DNA from: Massariosphaeria phaeospora
Lineage: Eukaryota; Ascomycota; Dothideomycetes; Pleosporales
Length of the DNA stretch: 64,000 bases
Assembly (NCBI GenBank): GCA_011032825.1
Contig: JAADJZ010000018.1
Location: forward strand, 372,001 to 436,000
Direction of reading: 5' to 3'
This document shows positions 12,201 to 23,226 of this stretch, one piece after another. The notes below the pieces were generated by a model. That model was not told where the DNA came from. It did no database searches and was given only the letters and a program-made list of their open reading frames with translations. The translations under genes were made by a program, and so were the position numbers. Within the stretch, counting starts at the first letter, position 1. Each line of letters opens with the position of its first letter.

Positions 12201-12328
12201 CCAAGGTTGAAGACCTCGACCCGAACGGCGTCCACGAACCTGGAAGCCCGGACGAGGATGAGCGACCCGTTGTGCCAGCAGCTCGACATTTCTTAGCCCA
12301 TCCGGAGGTCATCGATCTCAGTGATTGA
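9209..12328 (+). CDS. SP-RING (MIZ) zinc-finger protein with AT-hooks, SUMO E3 ligase-like
   Basis: A single open frame of 1039 residues. The C-terminal part (about 910-970) holds an SP-RING: KICDIPTRGRSC, LHYDCFD and WRCPICNAD provide the C...C-x-H-x2-C...C-x2-C ligands of the Siz/PIAS/MIZ family, which transfers SUMO to chromatin and nuclear targets. Two AT-hook-like motifs, RGRPP near residue 70 and GPGRPRLRP near 630, suggest DNA binding. The N-terminal half is Pro/Gln/Ser-rich and disordered. The middle (about 350-590) is folded and unfamiliar to me. No SAP domain is visible, unlike classical Siz/PIAS proteins, so it may be a fungal Zmiz/Nse2-like variant. It probably acts in the nucleus. 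A SUMO ligase role is inferred from the finger alone. Confidence 0.8.
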   Translation: MTAGGRAPVQQDSAATQHTLNYALGNLGGRQKPWMISNPPDHSQAPPRQPPPLSVVPSNHYNELLEKRKRGRPPKARVEVLQQTAALGRASPTHDRSRDRHPPSNSTSPLLANTVAPHRLIRSPLPSPNAVLPSPSPSEDTVTESTAPATYVNNGYSAPTAAGTADFAEEPATNAAWDAMDQVRHAAKRLAGPEAGTADKRSRIGSSGHIEHAGLQGQIYSVAQQQYDEIRRRASLGAIQSRSPSLGQRQVPSPTSNVQSQVPSPRLQQGIVNPQPANYSATHTRIQNQVRFLPSRTPSSGPPNQPPSRPQSNPRPRAQPLDSGALPEATTWYSYQYCLQNLDRFEATRRVSPEHPRDPKRLEVLKDAVSKQDWAYLTMHQYYCMVDVDPASLPSSFRTQTNLPYARWLLREVLDTNDSLSDPVLHFFANFPMPLAESATRWPQRFEQESQRFLAFIDASANFNAVRAKCVARMFPPVAGELYYDIGISSPVFQRIVFTAVLRRIWARTSISAQHPQYEAHTVSVFAENQLWFYQNENRRSNNQPVTVEQRIWEMEHWGGRLGELCGGVSRLVGDPPAPRPVPLASTAAPQHQRLTRQSHHLSASRPPEQPVTSQVMPHFPGPQPTAAQVPARRGPGRPRLRPDLPHQPVPSQQPPQAVLPSILAPLLPQRGWHQPQQRLPNAARFGLHQADLRSPILKAQSFHAVLYQSVVGFAKPPVRLADAGRKIETWTFSVDTALPSIPRDIPGGPGEPASREVNENSKMLRLRSVKWPSTKLIDENAWATADTSWIPNAYFTFNGHHLHMRKKLHHGKDLPVDLSALVVAGENKLEIAILKEPDDQTYLSYLVAVEVVGFEIHERVKQRCLTDNRIPAFQSLDDIKRKLSSTNNDDEIAIVQSNLTIKLFDPFSASKICDIPTRGRSCLHYDCFDLETFLETRSRRDNTTLVDNWRCPICNADARPQHLVVDSFLQEVRAELAQKGLLNTRAIIMDQDGSWKPKVEDLDPNGVHEPGSPDEDERPVVPAARHFLAHPEVIDLSD

Positions 12329-14084
12329 AAAGTTCTCTTTGTTATTCTCTTCCTTGTAATGGGCGGATATCAGTATGGTTTTGCATTTGCAACAATGGCG
12401 TTTAGGGACGATGTGCGCCGGCATGCCAGGAGTCGACTATGATCTCCTCACATCTATCGGCATCCATATACCCATTTTCGGCTCTTGTCGGTGTTTCTCA
12501 TGGGTTGGGGTCTTTCGGAACTATGGGGGTGGGGGGAATATTCTGAGCTCCGATGCACGGCTCGGTGCAACATACCTAGCTGGACATGATTGCGAGTATC
12601 CATGTCTCATGAAAAGTACCGAGGGGGAGGAACAGTAATGAACACGACTGCTGGAGAACAAATCACATAATTTGTATAGACACTGCTTCCGCGTGGAACA
12701 GGCATGTAGACCTCAGGTTCGTGGGTTTGTGTGTTTGTGTGATGTGCTTCATTGCTATGTGAGAAGTGTCAGTATTTCTAAGATGATGTGCGATGGCTGG
12801 CTTTGCGGAGTTGCAGCAAATCTTGCACTTCGAGCTGAGCACATTGGGTAAGTAATGCTATGCGTTACTTATCCTAATTGTTTTGCTATCTTATAGCTTT
12901 TCGTGAGGGGTTCTGCTGGTGGTTTGTTTGGTAGCGGCTTAGTAAGATACTATGCGGTGTCGTCATCGCTCATCACTCGCTTCGCGTTCCGCATCGCTCC
13001 ACTCAACTCTACGCATCGTTTCGTCCGGTTCGGTGCGGTTCTTTCTGGAATACGTCTTGGTCAGACTGTTTTATGTTCAACGTTCTTCGCTCTGTCTGGC
13101 ATTTTCTGCTCGCTTGAGATGGGACGGTACCTTCTTCGCTTCATAGGAATACTCTTAGAGCCCGCGATAGTGATTCGCCCACGCATATTCCACAATGTCG
13201 GTCTTGACATCAAGGAAAGTTGAGGTTTGGGATGGGACATTACTTACTGGTAGAAGACGTTGCAATAGAGTCGAAGAGTCGACAATGGTCGAGGCGGGAA
13301 CTAACCTAGTGGGATGAAACTATGCCTTGAGGACCGTTAGTTTACGGTTCGGGGTGTCGGTCGCTTGGCTGCGATGCGATGCGATGATCAGGATTGAGAA
13401 TGATTGGGAGTTCGCTTCAGGACTTTTGTATCGTTTGGTATGATGTGCAGGTTTCTATTGTTGCTGGCGCTCTTCTGACAGTTTACGTGGAGATCCTGGA
13501 GACACGGCAACACCGAATTCCGGTCGATGAGGACCAGTCACAGATACAAGGCTGCATCGATGCAAGCAATGCTATCAGAAGCGAAAGCTGCGTCGTTCCC
13601 ACAAGCGCCGACACTCACCAGGTTTGATCGCACTCTTTCGTTCCATCTGTTTTCGCAAAGTATTGCTTAGTTTGGCAGATACGGCACGATTTTATGGAGG
13701 TCCTACATACTACCTGCTCTCATAGATCAACCCGATTTGTTCTATATTGATCAGAGCATCGCGGAGTGCGTCCTTTTATCAACATCGAATCATTATACGG
13801 GAGGGATGCCCAATGTTGAATGTCGGACACTCGTGCTTACGTTGCGCAGAACGCCCACATGGACATCCATTGGATCACCGGCTCTTATCTTGAGCATTAT
13901 ATGCATGCACATGCACATGCACATGCACAAGGTCACACTGCACCACAAGAGCTTTCACGCACTGTGCCACACTCCGCGGGCGCTTAAGCTCTGCTTCCTT
14001 AAGAATCTCAAGACCGGTGCGATAGCGGGCAAGTACACTGACTCGAACATATCTTCAACCTGTCCTACAAGTGTGCTTCAAGAC
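12329..14084. other. Intergenic region upstream of the HET gene
   Basis: About 1.75 kb without a convincing gene. It contains an (ATGCAC)n repeat at 13901-13930. The HET frame is open upstream to about 13737, so the true start of that gene could lie within the last 350 bases. Confidence 0.4.
13901..13930. repeat. Hexanucleotide microsatellite (ATGCAC)n
   Basis: About four to five tandem ATGCAC units. They encode a His-Met run in the frame that leads into the HET gene, which argues against that upstream frame being real protein. Confidence 0.8.
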
Positions 14085-16191
14085 ATGATCATTCACCAGA
14101 CGTCAAATTATTCCGCCTCCGCAAATGAGGGCCAGGCAGCCAGATGGATATGTGGGAACGCGATTTGTTGTTCCGCTTGCTCGTATATGTTAGAGTGGCG
14201 GGAAGAAGACTATTTTGACCTTAAGGGTCTACACTCGACCTTCATCGAAATGGTGGAGTGCGCAAAGACCTGTGTTTTGTGCGATTACATGGCCAGAAAG
14301 TTCGGCTTGCACCATGTCGAGAGCATCAAGGAACAGCTTGAACCCACACAATATCCTAGCGTCTACTTCCACGCCACAGTGCCTTATACTGGTCGTCCGA
14401 AAGAACATCTTCGCAGCCTTCAACTCTGTTCTGGAAACAGATTTTATAGTCTTCATAGACGATATTTCTTGCTTTACTCTAGCCAAGGTATGCTGTTAAT
14501 AGAATGTCAACTCGAATTCTTAGGGCGTTCAATAACCGTACTTAGGAAGGGCCTTCAATCGTTCGCTATGGGCCAACACAGAACCCATTGATTTCTCAGC
14601 TAGAGTCTCTACCGTCACCCATTGGCTCTCTGAGTGTCAAGCATTGCACCCAAAATGTGCAGAGGCCTCCCGATTCGACGACCGAACTGCAGCTCGTATC
14701 CTCGAAGTACATCGTGTCAATCAACAGAACCACATCCGACTTGTTCCAACAGATGAGATTGGCCTCCGCGACTACATTGTCTTATCCCACTGCTGGGGAA
14801 AGGTCCCAATGGATTGTAAGACTACTCGTGAAAATATCAACGATTACCAGACCTCCGTTGACTATGCATGTCTTCCGAAGACTTTTCAGGAAGCCATTCT
14901 GATCACAATAGCACTTAACATTCGTCATATCTGGATCGATTCACTGTGTGTTATTCAAAACTCGCCTGACGATTGGGAACGGGAATCCGCGAAAATGGCG
15001 TCCATTTTCCGTAACGCGACGTTGACTATCTCAGCAAGCAGCGCATCAAACTCTCAAGAAGGGTGTGGCACTTCGTCAGTTTTTGATCCGGCAATGCATC
15101 TACGTCGTGACCCAAGAACGCCCGGACCAGGCCCCTCCCTCATCTCTTTGCGGTTCGATCACATTGAGGACGCTAGAAATGATCCTGCAACGAAAGCTTT
15201 ATCAAGAAGAGGCCGGCCAGTGAACGAACGAGCTTGGATCTTCCAGGAGAAACAACTGTCTCGCCGCATTTTACACACGACACCTGAGGAATTCAGTTGG
15301 CAATGTTCTACGCACGCGGAAACAGAGGATGGTACACATCACTCGTATGAGACGAGTGCGAACGATGATTCCCAAGCATTCCCTGTTCTTTCTTCGTATA
15401 ACGAGGACGGACACTATCTCCGATACCATATGTGTAAAATATGGTGGGACTGGGTCGGGGACTACGTGGAACGGAAATTAACAATACCGTCTGACAACTA
15501 CGCTGCACTCGCAGGGGTCATCGCTTTTTATCAGAATAAATCCTCGGACGAGCCCCTCGTCGGGTTATGGAAGAGAGACTTGCACATCCATCTAGCATGG
15601 TACGCTTGGGAGACACGCGGTCTGTGGCGACCAGAACTGACGCGACGGCCATCATGGAGTTGGATGACGTACCCACATACACACGTCACTATCCAGTCCA
15701 CAATGGGATGGGAGATGTGCGATCTCCTAGACGAGCCACCCACCTCGCCGAAGCATCGCCGCATCACCCACGCCGTCGAACTACTAGACCACGACATCCG
15801 GTGGACCGGTCAACCACTCACATCGGCACCCTCTCACGGCACGCTCACGCTCCACGGACTCCTCCACCAACTTCCGCGGCCTGTCCTCGATTACAACGGG
15901 CGCAGTCCCGAGCGGCTGAACCTCGATCCGGACATGCAGCAAACGCTCCAGGACCGCCAAGTCTTCACCGTCATGACCCTGTTCGCCTACACAAAAAGAA
16001 CCATTTTCGACAACAACACCAACAACACCAACGACATCATCGTCGCCGTGTACCTGATCGTCGAGCCGACCGGGCGTGGCGAGGAAGAATATCGGCGAGC
16101 CGGGACGAGGACCACGATTAGCGAGCTGTTCCCCAGACAAGAAACAAGCTACGAGCTGCCGGGAACCTATCAGACTATCACACTCGTATAG
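14085..16191 (+). CDS. HET-domain heterokaryon incompatibility protein
   Basis: Exons are 14085-14487 and 14546-16191, with a 58-base intron and phase kept, giving 682 residues. The N-terminal part carries CCSACSYM and CAKTCVLCDYM, typical of the cysteine-rich leader of fungal HET proteins. WLSECQALHPKC precedes the domain. The HET domain spans roughly 211-370, with YIVLSHCWG (211), IWIDSLCVIQ (about 265), FRNATLTIS (about 290) and ERAWIFQEKQLSRR (about 362). HET proteins trigger regulated cell death when incompatible hyphae fuse. The stop is 790 bases from the convergent stop of het-C, an arrangement like pin-c/het-c of Neurospora. The ATG at 14085 is chosen because farther upstream the frame is repeat sequence; the start is uncertain. 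No early stop or frameshift is seen, so the gene looks functional. Confidence 0.88.
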
Positions 16192-16981
16192 GTGGATCAC
16201 TATGGCGCATTTTACACTTACATAGTATCGCCCTTATTTCAATTTACCGTACAACTAAACCTAGTATCACGCATACGTCCGTTCGATTCAATCGCTATGT
16301 ATATCCCGCTGTTTATCGAGTGCCTAATCGCAACGGATATCACCCTCGTGCACTTCAGGGTTGATGCAAACAGCTACGTTTGACTACAAGTGATACACCA
16401 TCACAATCAAAACACACCTCACCTATACCATGTATATTTGGCGCAGAATCACCCACCTTAAGGCTTTCTATTCTTAATCATATAGATAACACCTAAGGGA
16501 TCCCCTTATGTTGAACTCCTGTCCAGCGTACACAAAAGCATGTCTGACACACAGAAGAGGATAACTAGACTAGCATTCTCCTCTACTTATCAAACAAATC
16601 TCAACACGAGATTGACAAACAAAAGTTGCTTGTTATCCCCATCTAGAGGCGGCGGTTACACGATATTTGACAAACGCTGAGTCTCACAGTATATCTTAGA
16701 AAAGATTCGGTATTATTGTATCAAAGAGTGTGATGATAAACCCGAGATCTTTGCTCCTAGAGCAAGGAAATGCATTTACATATGGTAACTCGTATATCAC
16801 GAGTATTTTCTAGGTCGAGGTTAGGATTGTTTTGGCAACTTAACATCAAGCTGTTTCCATCCTAGCTCCATTGCAAAGCCGACCAAAGCATATCCATGAA
16901 GCAAAACATCACGAGGTTCGTGGTCAAGTAGGCCGGTAAGATACTCTCAGCACAGCCCCATAAACGACCAGCAGAACGACT
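16192..16981. other. Convergent intergenic stretch between HET gene and het-C
   Basis: 790 AT-richer bases that should hold both 3' untranslated regions. No ORF with protein features and no repeat is seen. Confidence 0.5.
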
Positions 16982-19900
16982 TCAATACCGTCGGCCTTGT
17001 CCTTCATCACCGCCGCCAGAATATCCTCCAGAGTAGCCTCCAGCGGATCCGTACGCCTCTCTGCTCTCCTCATTCTCGTCGTCTTGGTTGGCACGGTAGC
17101 CACCGCCACCAGAGTATGACTCTCCTCCGTACTGGGTGGTTTCCTGGCGTTCGTATCCTGCTGAAGCCTGGTAGGGGTCTCCACCGTATCCAGAAACCTC
17201 CTGACGCCCCGATGAGGCATAAGAGTCCCCGCCGTAACCAGGGGCCTGTTGACGCTCGTATCCGGATGATTCTTGTCCGTACTGGGAGGCCCCGGAACGG
17301 TTATAGCCAGTATCGGAAGTTTCGGTACCGTACCTAGACTCCTCCTGACGGCGTCCGTGTCCTCTACCTTCGCTTTCGCCGTATCGACGCTCTTGTCCGT
17401 AGCCGCCTGAGCCTCTTTCGCGTGATCCACTCCTGTTCTTGTGGCGGTCCTGCGAGCGGTGCTTCTCGCGTGAGCCAGATCGGTGCTTGTCCCGTGAACC
17501 TGAACGGTGCTTGCGGTCATCGTCGTTATAATCTTCGTCACCACTGCCGTATTTCTTGTACTTCTTCTTTTCTTCTTTCTCACGTTTCTTCTGCTCTTTC
17601 TTCAAACGTTTCTCATAGTCGTCTTCGTCGCCTGATTCCTCGTCTTCGGAATTCTTACCATACTTTTTGCCATGTTTCCTGTTACTTGTCAGTTTTTGCA
17701 AAACCCAAGCATTGTTTATCTTACTTCTTCTCTTCATGGAAGTACTCTCCACTCTGATCAAAGCCTTCACGGCGATCCTCAGTCTGCCACTGGTTACCGT
17801 TTTCAATACGGCGCTCTTCGTGGCGTTCATAGCCACCTGATCCACCATAGCTGGTTGTTTCGACTCGTTGTTGATACTCATAGGAACCACCCTGAGCGTC
17901 CTGTTCTCGGCGCGAATATTCCTCACTACGGCCACCCCCAGGATACTGAGTCTGTCGATATTCTGCCTGCCCATGACGTTCCGAATCATTGTGGGACTTT
18001 TTCTTGTGGTGGCCTTGCTCCGAATAAGATTGGGTATACGATCCGTTATCGTCGAAGTCCTCGTTCTTCTTGCTCTTCATCTCGGCGCCTCCAAAGGCGT
18101 CTCCTAGCAGAGAACCGCCGATGCCGCCAACGAGACCTCCGACAAGACCGCCTAGTGCACCACCACCGAGAGCTTCACTAGCGATTTTACCAGCTTGGTC
18201 ACCAATCTGCTGATATTGCTTGTTTCCACCCTTACCACCGATGATACCGTCGAAGTCATTAGCCATGCCGAGAGGCTTGGCACATCCATGACCGTGATCA
18301 GGAAATTTCCCCTGGTGATTTTGACCGCTTTGTACACCATCACGGCTCAGTTGTTTGCGTAGAGTAATTTTCTCGCTATCTATGAATTCGACCCACCACT
18401 TTTGCACCGTGTTGAACATAGCTCTACGGCCCTGCTTAACCTCCTCATTTCGACCTGCTTCGACTAGAGCGGGATGGTGAAAAACGCCTGCGATGATGGT
18501 GTCCACAGTCCTCTCAGGATCGGCCTGACCGTCCCAACACTGAACGACCTGTGGAACGACCCACTTGAGAACCTGCGATGCAATCTGCCCAGCAGGATTG
18601 TTGAGGATATTGGTAAAATGATCTTTGGATAGCATGCTGTGCGTTGGGTCGGTAGAATAGGGATCGTTGAAGACAACATGTTGCTTTTCCCGAGCACTGG
18701 CAATGACTTCGCTAGAACCAGTCTCCAATTCGCTCTTGACTTGGTCGATGATGGGAAGCACGTAGGGTGCTAGAAGGCTGAAGACGAAGACGCTGACTTG
18801 CTCCTGGAGACTCTCAATGATCTCTGGGAGGATAGGAATCTGCTCGATGAACTCGGAAATTGACTGCATGATCTCATCGTGAAACTCCATTATAGGATAG
18901 ATCTGTTTGACGAGCTCTCCCATTTGCTGAGTGAATGCCTCAGGCTCTTTTGGAGTAATGCGCATATTTCCCATTTGAGCAGCTGCGGCATTTTGTTCGA
19001 GCTCATCGGCCTTCCCAGATTGATCTTTACCCCCGAAGACGCCATCAGGAAGCTTGCTGAGGAGATCTTTGATTTGACTCTTGTTCTTCTTTCTATCGGC
19101 GTCAGATATGGCACCTTCCAGCTCCTGGAGCTCAGATTGAGTGGCCTTGTCGTTTATCTCGCCAAGAACGGAATGCATGAAGTCAACCCCACCAAAAGTG
19201 CCCGTTACGAGAGGATAAAGAGGATGCGAAACACCCTGTACTCGGCACAACGCTTCACTACCCACATGAGGGAAGATAGCAGGTTCCTTGTCCCCTCTCT
19301 CACCACGGGTCAGCTCGATAAGGGCTAGCTCAATGTAATTAGAGTGGGCAGAGTAATCCTCGAGACAATGAGTAGCCGTGCCGAGAAGTCGAAGAGCTTC
19401 GTGGAAGTCCGGACCCTTTCCACCGGAACGCCGACCGAGGTCGATGCACTGGTGGAGGAGCTTACGGACAAGACCAGCAGAGGTCGCGATTCCTAAGTCC
19501 TCGGATGCAATATAGTTTTTGAGACCGGTGCGTTCGTCAACACTCAGCTCACGTCTCTCGTCGACAGGTCCGCGAAGGCGACGGTCGTAATCGCGCGCAT
19601 CAAGATTATCGGCGTAGTCCTAAGTCAAGGTCAGCTGAAATTAAGATCCAATAGAAAGGTCCAACCTACCTTGGGATTGTCAATGTGCTCCTCGGGTCTG
19701 TAGCAACCGAGCCGGTCCCTGGTGACCTCAAACTCCTTGGTGCCATATCCGAAGCTGAGAAAGCCAAGAACCCACAGCAGAATCCGGATAGCCTCAGATG
19801 AGACCGCTTTCACAGTTCCGACCTATCGTATATCAGCCATTGCTATAGCTCGGTACTTGCTGGTCGGTGCGCAAACATACATCGACGGCTTGGGAATAGT

Positions 19901-20205
19901 CACCTATAGTAGCGTAGTCAGCCACCAATCTTTCGGTATGTTCTATCCAAGATTCACTTACGTAGCCAATTGCCAAAGTACACTCGCTTGACGTCCATCT
20001 TACTGAACTTCTTTCCAGTGCGGCTCGACATAAGCAAGGTGAGTAGTGTATCCTCGATGTCTCCATGACGCCATTTAATGCCCTCGATTTTGGCCGATGA
20101 GGCGATATTGCCCGCACCGAACGCTTGTGCTGGGCGGGCCCAGAAGACGAGGAGAATCAAGCATGGGAGGAGGAGGGAGCCGAAGTCGAGTTTGGGAGGT
20201 GGCAT
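16982..20205 (-). CDS. het-c: Het-C heterokaryon incompatibility protein
   Basis: Five exons (19962-20205, 19881-19903, 19670-19822, 17725-19619, 16982-17678) join in frame to 1003 residues. Residues 1-28 are a signal peptide ending ARPAQA, followed by FGAGNIASSAKIEG, the conserved Het-C start. Later family blocks include WRHGDIEDTLLTLL, KMDVKRVYFGNWLRDYSQAV, ILLWVLGFLSFGYGT, YRPEEHIDNPK and THCLEDYSAHSNYIELALIE. Residues 625-650 are a Gly-rich hydrophobic stretch (GGLVGGLVGGIGGSLLG). The last 350 residues are rich in Gly, Tyr, Ser and Arg, with RSGSR repeats. In Neurospora, Het-C is a plasma-membrane protein whose polymorphic alleles cause incompatibility. The 23-base second exon is required to keep the YSQAV motif. 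The gene is intact. Confidence 0.95.
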
Positions 20206-21927
20206 AATGAAGGGGAGAACAAGGTTGAGTCAGTTTATGAAAAGCTGTAGGAGAGAGAGCCACTGCCTGGAAGTACTGATGGTAGAAGGTGGTGTTGACG
20301 CAAGCTGGAAGTTCAGCTGCTTCCACATCGGATGGCGGGGCAGCAAAAGGGGCGGATGACATAATGAGGGGCTCACCGCCACTCGCTGTGGCTGGAGGAT
20401 GAGACTGACGACGATGACGACGACAGAAACTTGACAGCCAAATCCAAATTCAAACACTCTGAACATCCTCCCAAGGTGAGAGTAAAGCTCGACCTCATCC
20501 AGCCTTGCTAGCACCAGCTGATTGGCCCGAAATCTCTTATCATTTTGCCCATCACGTGGCATCGGGCACCCAATCAAAACAAGTCAATATCCAGCATTCC
20601 GAAAACTACTCATGCTGCTCTTTACGCAGGGGTTGTTCAGAAGACATGTAAATGAAAGACGAATGACATTTAGAGAAGCCCACTCTTCAGCTGCAAGTTT
20701 AGATGGACAAAGTGCTCGCCGACAGCATCGTCCACTGCGACCCATGAGCTATAGCCCCAAGGCCTATATGTGATAATAAAAGAGACTCCGTATACTAATC
20801 TTCGATATAGCTTTGAGCATGCGTACGTCTGCACCTCCCACCTCTTCCCCTCTTCTAAGAATAGGTATCGTGGTCTTTCCCACCCTCTGAAAATCGAGAT
20901 TTCATTTCACAATCCGCACAGCAATCAATATTTGACGCCGCACCCCGAGCGTCCCGACGGGTCTGCATGTATTCGAATTGAGTCGCAGCGTTACATGGGG
21001 TGCTACAGATGCTGCGTGCAGCCTGCGGTGCCTCGCTATCGGATACTTCTCAGTTGAGAGTTGAGACTCGCTAATCGGTGTGCACAAGCTACTATCAAGG
21101 CGTCGTCATGTGGCCTGCGTGAAGGGCCAAAAACAGGCTAGCAGCAAGGGGCTGTTGTGGAGAACCACTGATACGGGGACGGGAATCGCGGGATAACTCG
21201 GGCAGCAGGCGTCACACAGCAACGGCGCATCAGGAAAGGTGGCAAACACCGCGCATGACAAGAGAGGCAGGATGGGAAGCCGAAGTGCGCTAGTGGGGAG
21301 TCACAGTGACGAGGCGAGACCCTCGGCCGTTCCGGGAGGCTGTTCCTGTACAAGATACATGGCTTCGGCTTGAAAACAGCAGTCGCGAGTAGGGTTCGTG
21401 TCCCTGTGTACATGGGCACAGAGTGATACGAATGTGGCCTGATTCCCGCTGTCAGTAACAGTAACAGTGATAACTTTAGACCTGTCAAAAAATTCGTGCT
21501 CTCATTCTGCATGCAGCCGTGAGTGGCAGGACGCCAACCCACGTTTTAAGTACGACAGACATGGAGGAAATGCTTACCGTAAAGGCATTCTGCTGTAACA
21601 CACCCGCACTGCGCTGTAACTCCAGTCCAAAGTGGAGTCGGTGCGTTGTACGACGTCGCCAGAAGAAACGTTGAGGCCTTGATGCCTGCTTGCATTTTGA
21701 CACAGGCGTACAGAGTTTCGCGAAGAATAAGATGACAGCTGCAGGTCGGCTGACCGCATTTCCCAATTCCTTCTCTTGCAGCGAGTGGTGCGCCTATGAT
21801 CGTTTTCGTGTTGCTGCAGACTGCAAGTGACAGCAAGGTAGCGTACCTTACGGCCACACACAGAATCGCATGGGATCTTTTAGCAGTGTTTGTCGAAGTT
21901 AATTGAGCTAGACAAGCCGCGAGTACA
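20206..21927. promoter_or_regulatory. Region between MDM12 3' end and het-C start
   Basis: About 1.7 kb that should include the het-C promoter and the MDM12 terminator, both on the minus strand. Several ORFs of 80-210 codons on both strands show no recognisable motif, and I treat them as chance. Confidence 0.4.
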
Positions 21928-23226
21928 TCAAACGAGGAACGTCCAGAAGCTAGGGTAAACGAATTCGTCTTCGAAGATGCGCCTGACTTGCTCAAGGATG
22001 AATGCTTCAACCTTTCCGACATTCTTGAGCACCTGCCTCCCGTTTCCCTGCTCGCCAATTTCGCTCTCGACTTTGATATGCTCCAACAATCCACCAATCC
22101 GAGAACGCTGTATCGCATGTTGCTCTTGCCTCTGCAAATCCGTGTGGAGCGAGTCAATGTGGGTTTCGCCACCGACTAGCGCATCAGCGTCTTCTGGCGA
22201 CAGGAAGCAAAAGTGGGCGCGTTTCTTTATGTAGGCTAAGATAGCAACTCCATCAAAGGTTAGCCCCGTAATGTTCAACTTCAATGGGAGGCCAACGAAG
22301 CTTGGCATAGGGTAGTCTAGGAGGATTTCTGCAGTAAGCGACAGTTTGATATCGCCAGCGTAGTGCACATGTGCCACGACCTGGACGTCTTCGGGACTCT
22401 TCTCGCGCATACGAGGAGACGACGCCGAGGGTGTTCCGTCATAACTTTCTTGCGAAGAGGAGCCCGTGGAATCGGCGAGAGAGTTCCTCCTCTCCACATC
22501 GTGTTGGCGCTGCGAAGAAGGACGCGTACTGGGATCCGGGGTGGATTGCGGCGTCAGTGTCAGGGAGCTATAGGAGGCAGCATTCCGAAGACGCATCCCA
22601 GTCGGTGTCGATGGCCGCCCATAGGAGTACTCTGGCCACCCTTGAAGCTGTGCGCCCGCGACCGCAGCGAGGGGCGTGGTGGCACCAGAGAGGCCTGCGC
22701 CTAAAGGAAGATGGAAGTAATTCATGTTAGACGTGCCTCCGGGAATACCAGGCGTCGAGACTCCGGGCGAAAAGGGGCTCCCCAGCTGCTCAGTGGGCGG
22801 CAGCGCAGTCCGCAAGCCTGGAGCTCTTGCGTTGACATAGGGCAACGCTAAGCGTGGCCGGTCTGACGGACGCTCCTCTACACTGGATACTGCGCTTCCC
22901 GTATCTTTTGCATGGCGCTCCTTAGCCGGACGAAGAATAGGATCGCTGGCTCCGCCGTGGCCGTGGAGCTCTTGGCCATCATCCTCGTGCTCGTCTGGGT
23001 AATCTTCATCTTCCTCGTAGAAGTCTGGCAGCGGATCGCAGATGTCTTTGATTTCGATCTCTGGGGGGACGCTGCCAAAGTCGAACGAATGGACGTTGAC
23101 GGAGCGTATGAAACGCGGGAGCGTCACCTGCTGAAACCTGTCGTGGATGAAGGCGCGGATTGACTCTGCACGAGCGGCGCCGTCGGCACTGGCCGTGAGC
23201 GTGTTCCAGTTGATGTCAATCGACAT
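21928..23226 (-). CDS. MDM12: Mdm12, ERMES complex subunit
   Basis: A 432-residue frame without introns. The ATG at 23226 is chosen because MSIDINWNTL is the conserved start of the family; an in-frame ATG at 23385 would add 53 unconserved residues. The N-terminal strand region (VTLPRFIRSVNVHSFDFGSV, PEIEIKDICDPLPDFYEED) and the C-terminal part (VVAHVHYAGDIKLSLTAEIL, FVYPSFWTFLV at the end) are the two halves of the SMP lipid-binding domain. They are separated by about 200 disordered residues, as is usual in filamentous fungi but longer than in yeast. Mdm12 bridges Mmm1 in the ER and Mdm34 in the outer mitochondrial membrane and carries phospholipids. The gene is intact. Confidence 0.95.
   Translation of the reverse strand: MSIDINWNTLTASADGAARAESIRAFIHDRFQQVTLPRFIRSVNVHSFDFGSVPPEIEIKDICDPLPDFYEEDEDYPDEHEDDGQELHGHGGASDPILRPAKERHAKDTGSAVSSVEERPSDRPRLALPYVNARAPGLRTALPPTEQLGSPFSPGVSTPGIPGGTSNMNYFHLPLGAGLSGATTPLAAVAGAQLQGWPEYSYGRPSTPTGMRLRNAASYSSLTLTPQSTPDPSTRPSSQRQHDVERRNSLADSTGSSSQESYDGTPSASSPRMREKSPEDVQVVAHVHYAGDIKLSLTAEILLDYPMPSFVGLPLKLNITGLTFDGVAILAYIKKRAHFCFLSPEDADALVGGETHIDSLHTDLQRQEQHAIQRSRIGGLLEHIKVESEIGEQGNGRQVLKNVGKVEAFILEQVRRIFEDEFVYPSFWTFLV

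Noticed and set aside
11751..12296. 181-codon plus-strand ORF
   Set aside because: It is out of frame within the SP-RING finger region, which is clearly coding in the main frame.
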